From Patescibacteria group bacterium (lineage in GTDB: Bacteria; Patescibacteriota; Patescibacteriia; UBA10025; JAHIVO01), in assembly GCA_022560375.1 (NCBI GenBank), contig JADFTK010000007.1, positions 1 to 34,552 of the forward strand: a stretch of DNA of 34,552 nucleotides, given 5' to 3'. Under the pieces are notes generated by a model. That model did no database searches, was not told the DNA's origin, and saw nothing but the letters and a program-made list of their open reading frames with translations. Each line of letters opens with the position of its first letter. Position 1 is the first letter of the stretch. Both the position numbers and the translations under genes were made by a program. This document shows positions 8,990 through 15,280 of the stretch, one piece after another.

Positions 8990-9106
8990 ATGAAAAAGAA
9001 AAAAGTAATTCGATATATTTGGCTGGTCATTGTGATATTTGGTATAATTAGCATGGTATTCTTCTCTGTGTTGCCAGCCCTGACTGGCGGGCGTACAGGC
9101 TTCTAA
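8990..9106 (+). CDS. 38-residue single-pass membrane peptide
   Basis: A short plus-strand ORF whose translation begins MKKKKVIRYIWLVIVIFGII and ends in TGGRTGF: a lysine-rich start, a single hydrophobic helix (about residues 8-31) and a polar tail, the typical layout of bacterial small membrane proteins. A TATAAT hexamer at 8975-8980 ends nine bases before the ATG, so a transcript would be leaderless or nearly so; the -35 region is poor. The gene diverges from the PH-domain gene and its stop overlaps the lepA stop by four bases. I do not recognise the family. Confidence 0.5.
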   Translation: MKKKKVIRYIWLVIVIFGIISMVFFSVLPALTGGRTGF

Positions 9107-10920
9107 CGTTTTAATATGGCCAAGAATGCCTCCTGGGGAATATCAACCTTGCCCATGGATTTCAGGCGCTTTTTTCCTTTTTTTTGCTTAGAAAGAAGCT
9201 TCTTCTTGCGCGTGACATCACCTCCATACAAATTAGCCGTAACGTCTTTGCGCATTGGTGGAATGCGTGAGGCAGCAATGATAGTCCCCCCTACTGCCGC
9301 TTGAATTTTTACCTCGAACTGTTGACGCGGCAATATATCTTTTAGATTATCTACAACCTTCCTGCCGGCTCGGTAGGCCTCGTCTTTATTTACAATACTA
9401 GCTAAAGCCTCGACAATTTCACCGGCCACTATTATATCCAGCTTCTGTATTGAGCAAACTCTATACTCTAAAAAAGTATAATTCATGGAAGCATATCCAG
9501 AGGAAACACTCTTTAGTTTATCATAAAATTCAATTAATATACTAGCTAAGGGAACTTGGTAATGAAGGATAGCTTTGGCACTATCAATATATTCGGTATC
9601 AATATATACCCCTCTTTTTTCCTTAACCAAAGACATGATACTGCCAATATATTCTGCCGGTGTCACAATATCAACTAACATCCAGGGCTCCTGAATAGAC
9701 TCCAAATGGCTGGCGTCAGGTAGCTTCAAAGGGCTGGTCACTATGGCTTGTTTGGCGTTAAAGCTCTTGTCCCTCTTTTGCATGGCCCGAAAACCATTAT
9801 CATTGTAAACAACTCGGTAACCGACGGAAGGTGCAGTTACAACTATTTTTAAATTATGTTCACGGGCTAAACGCTCTTGGAATATATCCAAATGAAGCAA
9901 TCCCAAAAAACCACAGCTAAAACCAAATCCCAGCGCATCTGAGTGATCGGGCTCAAAAGTTAAAGAGGCATCACTTAAGGCAATCTTATTAATCCCCTCC
10001 CTCAGGCGTGCATAGTCATCACCTTCCTTGCAAAAAATACCAGCAAAGACCATGGGTTTTAATTCCTGATACCCGTGCAGAGCCTCCAGGGATGGATTGT
10101 TGGCGACAGTAATGGTATCACCAACTCGTGAATGCTGAACATCTTTTAGTCCGGAAACGATATACCCTATGTCCCCGGCCTTCAACTCGCTTGACGAAAC
10201 TAATTTTGGTTTAAAGTAGCCAACATCCAAGCACTCGGCCTCTTTTTTACTGGCCATTAATAATATCCGATCACCTTTACTGATCTTTCCACTAAATACT
10301 CGGCCATATACTATTACTCCCTTATATTCATCGAATAAAGAATCAAAAATTAAAAACTGAGTAGGATCATCCACGCTACCCTTTGGTACTGGCACTCTAT
10401 CAATAACAGCCTGGAGAATCCCTTCAACCCCATCACCCGTCTTGGCAGAAACGGTAAGCACCTCTTCAGCCTGACATCCGATCAAATTGACAAGGTCCTT
10501 ACGAACACGCTCAATGTCAGCGTTTGGTAAATCAATTTTATTTATTACCGGGATAATAGTTAAATCCTGGTCAATAGCCAAATATAAATTAGCCAGAGTT
10601 TGAGCCTCGATGCCCTGAGTCGCGTCAACTAACAGAATGACTCCCTCCACTGCCGCTAAAGATCGAGACACCTCATAGGTGAAATCTACGTGTCCGGGCG
10701 TATCGATTAGATTTAGAATTTTACCTCTAAACTCCATACGCACTGGTTGTAGCTTGATGGTGATGCCTCGTTCCCGTTCTAGATCCATTTGATCCAACAT
10801 TTGATCTTTCATTTCCCTCTTACTGACAGTGCCCGTAATCTCTAAAAACCTATCGGCCAGTGTGGATTTGCCGTGGTCAATATGGGCTATTATGCAAAAA
10901 TTTCGGATATTATTATTCAT
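9103..10920 (-). CDS. lepA: Elongation factor 4 (LepA GTPase)
   Basis: This is a 605-residue translational GTPase of normal LepA length. The P-loop is AHIDHGKST near residues 12-20, switch II DTPGH near 77-81 and the guanine-specificity motif NKID near 131-134. The LepA-specific C-terminal domain ends in GKKRLKSMGKVDIPQEAFLAIL, with its basic GGDVTRKKKLL segment. It binds ribosomes and remodels stalled or mistranslocated elongation complexes. The gene overlaps the 3' end of murJ by 8 bp, so the two are almost certainly co-transcribed. No SD is present; the upstream sequence is the end of murJ. Confidence 0.97.
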   Translation of the reverse strand: MNNNIRNFCIIAHIDHGKSTLADRFLEITGTVSKREMKDQMLDQMDLERERGITIKLQPVRMEFRGKILNLIDTPGHVDFTYEVSRSLAAVEGVILLVDATQGIEAQTLANLYLAIDQDLTIIPVINKIDLPNADIERVRKDLVNLIGCQAEEVLTVSAKTGDGVEGILQAVIDRVPVPKGSVDDPTQFLIFDSLFDEYKGVIVYGRVFSGKISKGDRILLMASKKEAECLDVGYFKPKLVSSSELKAGDIGYIVSGLKDVQHSRVGDTITVANNPSLEALHGYQELKPMVFAGIFCKEGDDYARLREGINKIALSDASLTFEPDHSDALGFGFSCGFLGLLHLDIFQERLAREHNLKIVVTAPSVGYRVVYNDNGFRAMQKRDKSFNAKQAIVTSPLKLPDASHLESIQEPWMLVDIVTPAEYIGSIMSLVKEKRGVYIDTEYIDSAKAILHYQVPLASILIEFYDKLKSVSSGYASMNYTFLEYRVCSIQKLDIIVAGEIVEALASIVNKDEAYRAGRKVVDNLKDILPRQQFEVKIQAAVGGTIIAASRIPPMRKDVTANLYGGDVTRKKKLLSKQKKGKKRLKSMGKVDIPQEAFLAILKR

Positions 10921-12541
10921 AATTTATATCGCTACCATTTTCCCCGTTAGCAAACTGGCGCTTGGCCTTTCTGTACCAATCTGAAATTATTTTTATCTCA
11001 TCACATTTAAAAATATGAGCCAGGATTAAATAAAAAACAATGCCTATAATCCCCGCCCCCACTCCCTGGATGAAAATACCTACGAAGCTCTGCATATTCA
11101 CTCCCAGGGATAAAACGTATTTGGCAGCAGTGACCACCGCTCCCATCATGGCTGAGATAAGTACTATTTTTACGATGGAGAGGACAATCTTCTTATCATC
11201 AAGGTAGCCTATTTTTCGGCGTAATAGTATCAAAAGTAATAACATATGAATAAATCCCGCGATGGAGAATGCTAAGCCCAGGCCTATTACCCCCATATTC
11301 GGCACCAGTAAAATAGCCCCAATTATATTAATAGCTACCGCCACGATAGCAACCTTGACCGGCGTCTTCGTATCCTGCCAGGCATAAAAAGACCTAGCTA
11401 ATAGAGGAATAACCGCCTGGGCGAACAGAGATAACGAGAAGAAGCCCAGCGTTTGAGCGGTCAATATGGTATCGGTCCAGTCAAAAGCCCCTGCCCCCAA
11501 AACGACTCGGACTATCTGGGCACGTAAAAGAAGGATTAAAACGGATATGGGTATCACTAAAAATAAAATTCTCCTGAAAGTGGTGGAAAAATGCACCACA
11601 AACAATTCCTTATCTTTTTTCGCCGAAGCCTCGCTGATAAATGGGAATGAAGCGATGGCTAAGGAAACGCCAAAAACACTAATCGGGAAATACTGGAGAT
11701 TATTAGCAAAATTAAATACCGCGACTGATCCTACAGCCAGCGTCGAGGCAATAATAACACTAACCAGCTGATCTATTTGGCTTACCGCCAATCCAAACGT
11801 ACGGGGCAGCATCAATCGTCCGATAGTCCGCACCCCACGATGCCGGGGATCAGCAATCAGCTGATAGCGGTAACCAAGTCTCAAAACACCTGGTATTTGT
11901 ATGGCTAAATGCAAAAGTGAACCCAGTACTACACCATAAGCTAGGCCATAAACACCATACACCGGTACTAAAAAAACGATGCCAATAATAATGCCGACAT
12001 TATAAAAAACAGGCGCAAAAGCGAAATTTGCGTACCGTTTAAAAGAATTTAGCACTCCAGTCAATACATTACTAATCCCAAAGAATATTATTGAGGCTAG
12101 CATGATTCTAGTCATACTGACTACCATGGCTTGCTTAGCAGCCTCAAATCCAGGCGCGATCAACGGAACAATCTGAGGGGCAAAAATAAAAAATAAGGCT
12201 CCAAAAATAACTAAACCTATTAAAAGTATATTTAATAAAGAATTAACTAAGTACCAAACGTCTGCCTTCTTCTCAGGATCTTCTCTGGCGCTCTCTATAT
12301 ATTGGACAAAAATGGGAATAAAAGCTGCTGACAATGCCCCCAGTACCAATACATTGAAAACTAAATCGGGAATTCTAAAAGCAGCGTAGTATATATCAAG
12401 CGTATCCCCTGCGCCAAATTTTGTAGCTAGTAGTCTATCTCTAACTAAACCAAGCAGTCGGCTAGTAACAGAAGCAGACGCTACTATAATTGCACCACCA
12501 GCTAAGGTGGTGGTTAACTTGCGCCAAATTTTTGGAATCAT
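10913..12541 (-). CDS. murJ: Lipid II flippase MurJ (MviN family)
   Basis: This is a 542-residue polytopic protein with about 14 predicted membrane helices. The N-terminal MurJ signature is ASVTSRLLGLVRDRLLATKFG, with conserved arginines, and there is a FGAGDTLDIYYAAFRIPD segment. It flips lipid II across the cytoplasmic membrane for peptidoglycan synthesis. A promoter-like pair lies immediately upstream and would leave only about 8 nt of leader. The 3' end overlaps lepA by 8 bp. Confidence 0.93.
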   Translation of the reverse strand: MIPKIWRKLTTTLAGGAIIVASASVTSRLLGLVRDRLLATKFGAGDTLDIYYAAFRIPDLVFNVLVLGALSAAFIPIFVQYIESAREDPEKKADVWYLVNSLLNILLIGLVIFGALFFIFAPQIVPLIAPGFEAAKQAMVVSMTRIMLASIIFFGISNVLTGVLNSFKRYANFAFAPVFYNVGIIIGIVFLVPVYGVYGLAYGVVLGSLLHLAIQIPGVLRLGYRYQLIADPRHRGVRTIGRLMLPRTFGLAVSQIDQLVSVIIASTLAVGSVAVFNFANNLQYFPISVFGVSLAIASFPFISEASAKKDKELFVVHFSTTFRRILFLVIPISVLILLLRAQIVRVVLGAGAFDWTDTILTAQTLGFFSLSLFAQAVIPLLARSFYAWQDTKTPVKVAIVAVAINIIGAILLVPNMGVIGLGLAFSIAGFIHMLLLLILLRRKIGYLDDKKIVLSIVKIVLISAMMGAVVTAAKYVLSLGVNMQSFVGIFIQGVGAGIIGIVFYLILAHIFKCDEIKIISDWYRKAKRQFANGENGSDINYE

Positions 12542-12555
12542 AATAGAATAGTGAG

Positions 12556-12584
12556 ATTATAACAACTTTTTCGCTAAAAAGCAA
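12556..12584 (-). promoter_or_regulatory. murJ promoter with near-leaderless start
   Basis: On the minus strand TTGCTT (12584-12579) and a perfect TATAAT (12561-12556) are separated by 17 bases. The expected start site near 12549 is only about eight bases from the murJ ATG (12541), leaving no room for an SD. A small inverted repeat (CTTTTT-AGCG-AAAAAG) lies within the spacer. Confidence 0.5.
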
Positions 12585-12596
12585 GTGTAATAGAGA

Positions 12597-12762
12597 CCAA
12601 AAAGCTGCCGGCTAGGACGGAAAGTTTAGATTATTGAATAGAAGGTGTTCTAAATAACTTTAGAACATGAGGAGAGAGATTTTTCTATTCAAGTAAATTA
12701 AACTACCGCCACGCAATAGTCGACAGCTTTCTGTAGCTAACCTATAAATAGAATTAGTTAGC
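12597..12762 (-). ncRNA. Candidate structured small RNA upstream of murJ
   Basis: A good minus-strand promoter predicts a start at 12762. The transcript begins with a GCTAAC/GTTAGC hairpin (12736-12762). A 16-position closing helix follows, pairing 12717-12732 with 12599-12614 (AGAAAGCTGTCGACTA with TAGCCGGCAGCTTTTT), with 15 pairs including two G-U. Inside it are a 10-bp helix (TTGAATAGAA/TTCTATTCAA) and a 9-bp apical hairpin (TGTTCTAAA-GTTA-TTTAGAACA). One side bulges a pyrimidine tract containing CTCTCTCCTC, which is SD-complementary. The long rod with internal loops also resembles 6S RNA in outline, but I cannot confirm that. No ORF of note is encoded. The 3' end is uncertain. Confidence 0.45.
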
Positions 12763-12768
12763 AAACTA

Positions 12769-12797
12769 ATCGTAGAAAAACAATATTCATTTGTCAA
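12769..12797 (-). promoter_or_regulatory. Promoter for the RNA candidate upstream of murJ
   Basis: Perfect TTGACA (12797-12792), a 17-base spacer and TACGAT (12774-12769) on the minus strand. This is essentially the same architecture as the rnpB promoter in this window. The predicted start at 12762 coincides with the base of the first hairpin of the downstream RNA. Confidence 0.6.
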
Positions 12798-12810
12798 GAA
12801 ATATAATACT

Positions 12811-12914
12811 CACTTTTGAATTTACTAGACTTGCTAATACATTCAAAAGTGGAGGAGAGAGGCAGAAAGTTTTATCGTCAGATGACAATATTACTATTCA
12901 TTTGCCTCTCTCCT
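12811..12914 (-). terminator. Double inverted repeat at the 3' end of the 150-residue membrane protein gene
   Basis: Reading on the minus strand after the stop at 12932, a 12-bp perfect stem AGGAGAGAGGCA/TGCCTCTCTCCT (12903-12914 with 12853-12864) is followed by CCACTTTTG. The CACTTTTGAAT of that tail itself forms an 11-bp perfect stem with ATTCAAAAGTG (12841-12851 with 12811-12821). An 11-bp direct repeat ATCGTCAGATG (12874-12884, 12928-12938) spans the stop codon. The layout is a terminator-like hairpin whose T-rich tail is the arm of a second hairpin, the same as in the other gaps of this island. Confidence 0.5.
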
Positions 12915-12931
12915 TTGTGAATTGGAGATCG

Positions 12932-13384
12932 TCAGATGCGGTACGGTAAAGAAATCCACCAAATACTTATAAAATAGATAAATGGCATGACAAACACGAC
13001 ATAGAGACCGACCACAAATCCCCCAAGATTTTTGATAAAATGTATTATCCAAACTCCGCCGAGTACCACCATGAAGGCATAAACGAGCAAGTTGACCAGC
13101 AAGTATCCAGCGCGCATACCCCAGTCTGTCCAGTAGTATATCCACCAAGTGAGATAAGTACTCTCAGGGTCAAAAAAACTGAGACCATCACCCACATCCT
13201 GTATTGGCAGAATTGCCCAATGAAAGAACAATAACGCCAAACCGTAGATATATCCGGTTTTTTCAGATTGTCTTTTCCACCACGACTGCACTCTCTGTAA
13301 TCGGCTTAGCATTAATACAAAGCCTACCAGTATACTACCGTTCACGAAAAAAACCATGAACGCCAGTCCTTCTGTGTTAGCCAT
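12932..13384 (-). CDS. Polytopic membrane protein (150 residues), small-gene island
   Basis: The start is set at 13384 because a strong SD (AGAGAGG) lies seven bases upstream; an in-frame ATG 33 bases earlier has none. The protein has four or five predicted membrane helices and is unusually rich in tryptophan and aromatic residues (for example WWKRQ, TWWIYYWTDWG, ISIWWISLPY). There is an acidic loop in the middle (DVGDGLSFFDPEST). No family is recognised. It is the last gene of the island before murJ and is followed by a double hairpin. Codon use is more GC-balanced, with more CTG, GTG and CAG, than in the polysaccharide genes around it. Confidence 0.7.
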   Translation of the reverse strand: MANTEGLAFMVFFVNGSILVGFVLMLSRLQRVQSWWKRQSEKTGYIYGLALLFFHWAILPIQDVGDGLSFFDPESTYLTWWIYYWTDWGMRAGYLLVNLLVYAFMVVLGGVWIIHFIKNLGGFVVGLYVVFVMPFIYFISIWWISLPYRI

Positions 13385-13428
13385 ATGACACCTCTCTTTT
13401 TTTATTTCAATGTTCAATTATTTCCAAC

Positions 13429-13570
13429 CACAGAAATGGAGGTGAGTAGTACACTTTATCTGAGCTAAGCTAAATAGCGTACCGGATACAAACATTCTTA
13501 TCTGGCTCAGTTCGCACCGAGCTAAACGAATGTCAAACGTATCCGCCTCATCTCCCCCCATTTCTGTAAT
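13429..13570 (-). repeat. Large inverted-repeat structure in the leader of the 150-residue membrane protein
   Basis: The outer arms ACAGAAATGGAGG-TGAG (13429-13446) and CTCATCTCCCCCCATTTCTGT (13550-13570, complementary) pair across about 100 bases. Inside, CCGGATACAAACATTC pairs with GAATGTCAAACGTATCCG, and GAGCTAAGC and GAGCTAAACG copies lie near each other. The structure sits between the conserved CTCTTTTTCAGC hairpin and the SD of the gene starting at 13384, so it would be in that gene's 5' leader. A minus-strand reading frame through it has no SD and no recognisable protein. It is likely a structured leader or a gene remnant. Confidence 0.4.
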
Positions 13571-13592
13571 TGCAATGTAATGTACAATTATT

Positions 13593-13709
13593 CTCTTTTT
13601 CAGCAAACTTGAGCCCTATGGGCGATATCCTGAGTCCGGATGGACGAAGGAACTCACATTCGCTGGAAAAGAGGTATGAGACAAGAAATTAAAACTCCAT
13701 GTCTCATAC
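13593..13709 (-). repeat. Island hairpin module, divergent copy
   Basis: Two adjacent stems. GTATGAGACA (13674-13683) with TGTCTCATAC (13700-13709) is a perfect 10-bp hairpin directly downstream of the 51-residue gene. CTCTTTTTCAGC (13593-13604) with GCTGGAAAAGAG (13662-13673) has arms identical to the other two copies but a different, longer loop of 57 bases. Identical arms around unrelated loops suggest selection on the stem. On the minus strand the first hairpin is followed by CTCTTTTCC, like an imperfect terminator tail. Confidence 0.6.
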
Positions 13710-13731
13710 TTATATAATCGCGAAGCTATTA

Positions 13732-13887
13732 TCAATTCTCCTTAACAATAAAGAACTCGTATATTGCAACGGCAAAACCTAAGGCCATATAATCAGTCCA
13801 TCCCGGTTTGCCCAGGATCTCCGAAGCAATGACCTGCGCCACAACCAGTACAACGATGATCAAAAAGCTACGTAACATTTTTTTCAT
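13732..13887 (-). CDS. 51-residue small membrane protein, small-gene island
   Basis: A strong SD (AAAGGAG) lies six bases before the ATG at 13887. The product begins MKKMLRSFLIIVVLVVAQVI and has a hydrophobic N-terminal helix (about 5-22), a short polar turn with GKPGWTDY, and a second hydrophobic segment (about 33-46) ending FFIVKEN. It is therefore a two-pass small membrane protein or a short secreted peptide. The leader contains one of the two identical 59-bp repeats, and the 3' side carries a perfect 10-bp hairpin. No family is recognised. Confidence 0.65.
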   Translation of the reverse strand: MKKMLRSFLIIVVLVVAQVIASEILGKPGWTDYMALGFAVAIYEFFIVKEN

Positions 13888-13929
13888 CACGTACTCCTTT
13901 CAAATAGAATTGTTTACAATGTGCAATTA

Positions 13930-13988
13930 TTTCTCTTTTTCAGCATCTAATGACATTAAGCCGTTAGACGCTGGAAAAGAGGGGCGAG
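13930..13988 (-). repeat. 59-bp direct repeat, copy A (hairpin module)
   Basis: Identical over 59 bases to 14510-14568. Arms CTCTTTTTCAGC (13933-13944) and GCTGGAAAAGAG (13970-13981) extend through ATCTAA/TTAGAC to an 18-position stem with a single mismatch and a 13-base loop. GGCGAG at its edge (13983-13988) pairs with CTCGCC (14007-14012), the hairpin at the 3' end of the lipoprotein gene. It lies about 43 bases upstream of the 51-residue gene's start. Confidence 0.8.
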
Positions 13989-14038
13989 GAATGTTTTGAA
14001 TATTCACTCGCCACTAAATATCTGTGAGTATATCTGAC

Positions 14039-14473
14039 CTAGTTAAAGGCCTTTAAGTCACTGAAAGAGAATTTAACATCCCTTGGTGGATCCCAACCAT
14101 ACAGAATATGTATAATATCCTCGGCCGGATCACCGTCCAGATTGCCACGTAATTCAACTACATACTGATTAAAAGGGCCAAACAACAAATTATAATAGCT
14201 CGCGTTCTTGACTTTAAACGTATAAACACTATCCGTCGGAACATCGAACTTATAGTTGGGAATCGTGTCCAACGCAGCAATCGACCTTGGCATCTTGCCG
14301 TACCAGTCTACATAGACGTGAACCGCAGCGATGACAACTTTTCCCTTCTCAATCGCAGCTTGCTGGATTGACCGTTGTTCGGACATGATATCGTCTGACG
14401 AATCAGCTGAACCGCAGCCAACCATAATACTCAAAGTGCACAACATGCACATCATTAGAATAATCTGCTTCAT
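14039..14473 (-). CDS. Predicted lipoprotein, small-gene island
   Basis: The start at 14473 (144 residues) is chosen because GAGGT lies eight bases upstream and because the product then begins with a lipoprotein signal peptide, MKQIILMMCMLCTLSIMVGC, with Cys20 as the modified residue. A longer frame from 14527 runs through the hairpin repeat and adds 18 residues, MLKKR and following, without an SD. The mature part is acidic at first, then mixed, with NLDGDPAEDIIHILYGWDPP near the end. I recognise no family, though the helix then Y-x-x-W-Y-G-K-x-P pattern near residues 50-65 recalls type II pilin-like secreted proteins. Downstream is the hairpin at 13983-14012. Confidence 0.65.
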   Translation of the reverse strand: MKQIILMMCMLCTLSIMVGCGSADSSDDIMSEQRSIQQAAIEKGKVVIAAVHVYVDWYGKMPRSIAALDTIPNYKFDVPTDSVYTFKVKNASYYNLLFGPFNQYVVELRGNLDGDPAEDIIHILYGWDPPRDVKFSFSDLKAFN

Positions 14474-14509
14474 TTTTGGTACCTCACTTGTAAAGAACGT
14501 TGGCGTTTT

Positions 14510-14568
14510 GTTTCTCTTTTTCAGCATCTAATGACATTAAGCCGTTAGACGCTGGAAAAGAGGGGCGA
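14510..14568 (-). repeat. 59-bp direct repeat, copy B (hairpin module)
   Basis: Exact copy of 13930-13988, 580 bases away. Arms are at 14513-14524 and 14550-14561. Its outer edge GGGCGAGAGATAA (from 14562) pairs with TTATCCCTCGCCC (14591-14603) to form a 13-position stem next to the stop of the 42-residue peptide gene. Beyond the shared 59 bases the second stem differs from copy A yet still pairs, which argues for conserved structure. It lies about 39 bases upstream of the lipoprotein start. Confidence 0.8.
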
Positions 14569-14631
14569 GAGATAAAAGAGTGTTATCATATTATCCCTCG
14601 CCCGTGGCATCCGTTAAATTTACAAGATGCC

Positions 14632-14760
14632 TTAGTTACCCAAGTCTGCAGAAAGTGCTAGCACAATGCTAGCGATCAGTGTGCCAATAACATTATTGGC
14701 TTCCGTTTCAGTTGCAGCAAGTGGTAACTCTTCAGTACTTGGATTAGTGACTTTATTCAC
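14632..14760 (-). CDS. 42-residue peptide with hydrophobic core, small-gene island
   Basis: A GTG start at 14760 with GGAGG ending eight bases before it. The product has a polar, Thr/Glu-rich N-terminal half (NPSTEELPLAATETEANN) and a hydrophobic C-terminal half (VIGTLIASIVLALSA) ending in DLGN. The layout resembles small secreted or membrane-active peptides, but no family is recognised. The stop is followed by a GGCATC/GATGCC hairpin and then the 13-position stem linked to the 59-bp repeat. The preceding ORF's TAA abuts this GTG. Confidence 0.5.
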   Translation of the reverse strand: MNKVTNPSTEELPLAATETEANNVIGTLIASIVLALSADLGN

Positions 14761-14889
14761 TTAATCCTCCTCTGGTTGATACTGGTTATCGTTGTAATGA
14801 ACATTTGGTGCCCCAACTGGCTTTTTACGACCATCACTTCCATGACGATTTTTTTCACGTTGGCTATCCTTGCCACGTTGGCTCCACAT
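14761..14889 (-). CDS. Possible 42-residue hydrophilic peptide
   Basis: An ATG at 14889 opens a 42-codon frame whose product is very hydrophilic and basic then acidic (MWSQRGKDSQREKNR at the start, QYQPEED at the end). Its TAA directly precedes the GTG of the next small gene, whose SD lies inside its last codons, as expected for a translationally coupled pair. The GGAG before the ATG is too close (two bases) to be a good SD. A second frame from a GTG in the same region also stays open (33 codons). Coding is only moderately likely. Confidence 0.3.
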   Translation of the reverse strand: MWSQRGKDSQREKNRHGSDGRKKPVGAPNVHYNDNQYQPEED

Positions 14890-15074
14890 ACTCCATCAGG
14901 AATATGAGCAGAGTTGGGACATATTTTTCAACGAAAGAGAAGGATGCTAGCGACACGCCTTTGGTTGCGAACAACCCAACGTGTCAGATACCAGAGACAG
15001 TGATATGTCAGTCGAAACCAACACCATACTATCTCATAATGATACCCGTTATCTAGCCCTCCTTTTCCTTCATC
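14890..15074. other. Intergenic stretch without a convincing gene
   Basis: Between the possible peptide start and the terminator at 15075 I see no gene I can support. A plus-strand frame (14805-15056) is open but lacks an SD and has an unprotein-like, His/Cys-scattered composition. The segment would be the leader of the minus-strand island transcript if the terminator at 15075-15116 is read through. Confidence 0.4.
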
Positions 15075-15116
15075 AAAAAACGAGCAGTCCTTATTTTTTT
15101 GGAGAGCTCGTTTTTT
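15075..15116 (-). terminator. Bidirectional intrinsic terminator
   Basis: An 11-bp perfect stem AAAAAACGAGC (15075-15085) / GCTCGTTTTTT (15106-15116) encloses a 20-base loop. On the minus strand it ends in six Ts, and on the plus strand it ends in TTTTTTG. It can end the polysaccharide operon whose last stop is at 15383. It also lies about 130 bases downstream of a consensus promoter on the same strand, so it could be an attenuator for the small-gene island. Confidence 0.75.
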
Positions 15117-15251
15117 GTTTGAGTTATTGTTGGTTGCAAATAATACATCTTATAGATATATTATTCCCATCAAAAAGCATCTGCTTTTTTAACGACTCTC
15201 TCCTCAAAGAGTTTTGATATATTGTTTTATAAAACAACAGTTTAACAAGCA
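15117..15251 (-). ncRNA. Possible leader RNA or small RNA between promoter and terminator
   Basis: The interval between the TTGACA/TATGAT promoter and the intrinsic terminator would give a transcript of roughly 130-170 nt. It contains the palindrome near its 5' end, a purine-rich tract matching an SD but with no start codon at the right distance, and a short AAAAAGCA/TGCTTTTT hairpin. An 18-codon ATG frame exists 19 bases after the purine tract, which is too far to be convincing. Either a free small RNA or an attenuated leader fits. Confidence 0.35.
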
Positions 15252-15280
15252 ATCATATACCTACCTGGTTTCCCTGTCAA
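15252..15280 (-). promoter_or_regulatory. Consensus promoter facing the small-gene island
   Basis: Perfect TTGACA (15280-15275), 17-base spacer, TATGAT (15257-15252) on the minus strand, the same hexamers and spacing as the rnpB promoter. A 10-bp palindrome CCACATGTGG (15291-15300) lies just upstream of the -35 box and a 16-bp palindrome TTGTTTTATAAAACAA (15222-15237) just after the predicted start near 15245. Both are plausible operator sites. The transcript reaches the terminator at 15116-15075 after about 130 nt and contains the purine tract TGAGGAGAGAG (15206-15196) but no SD-linked start codon. Confidence 0.55.

Noticed and set aside
12597-12762. T-box or other known amino-acid riboswitch upstream of murJ
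   Set aside because: No T-box sequence (AGGGTGGAACCGCG-like) and no known aptamer core recognised.
12894-13148. 84-codon minus-strand ORF overlapping the membrane protein gene
   Set aside because: It lies inside the coding region of the 150-residue membrane protein in another frame and has no SD.
13418-13606. 62-codon minus-strand ORF starting MLKKRIIVHYIAI
   Set aside because: It runs through two inverted repeats, has no SD and no protein-like pattern; the real start downstream (13384) has a strong SD.
13930-14568. Integron cassette array: 59-bp repeats between small single-ORF units, containing GTCTAAC and TTAGATGC strings like attC sites
   Set aside because: The GTCTAA/TTAGA boxes are the innermost part of the stem with only a 13-base loop, the opposite of attC where they are outermost with L boxes inside; no integrase is visible.
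14805-15217. Plus-strand ORFs of 78-83 codons
   Set aside because: No SD, erratic composition, opposite strand to the island genes, and the second crosses the intrinsic terminator.
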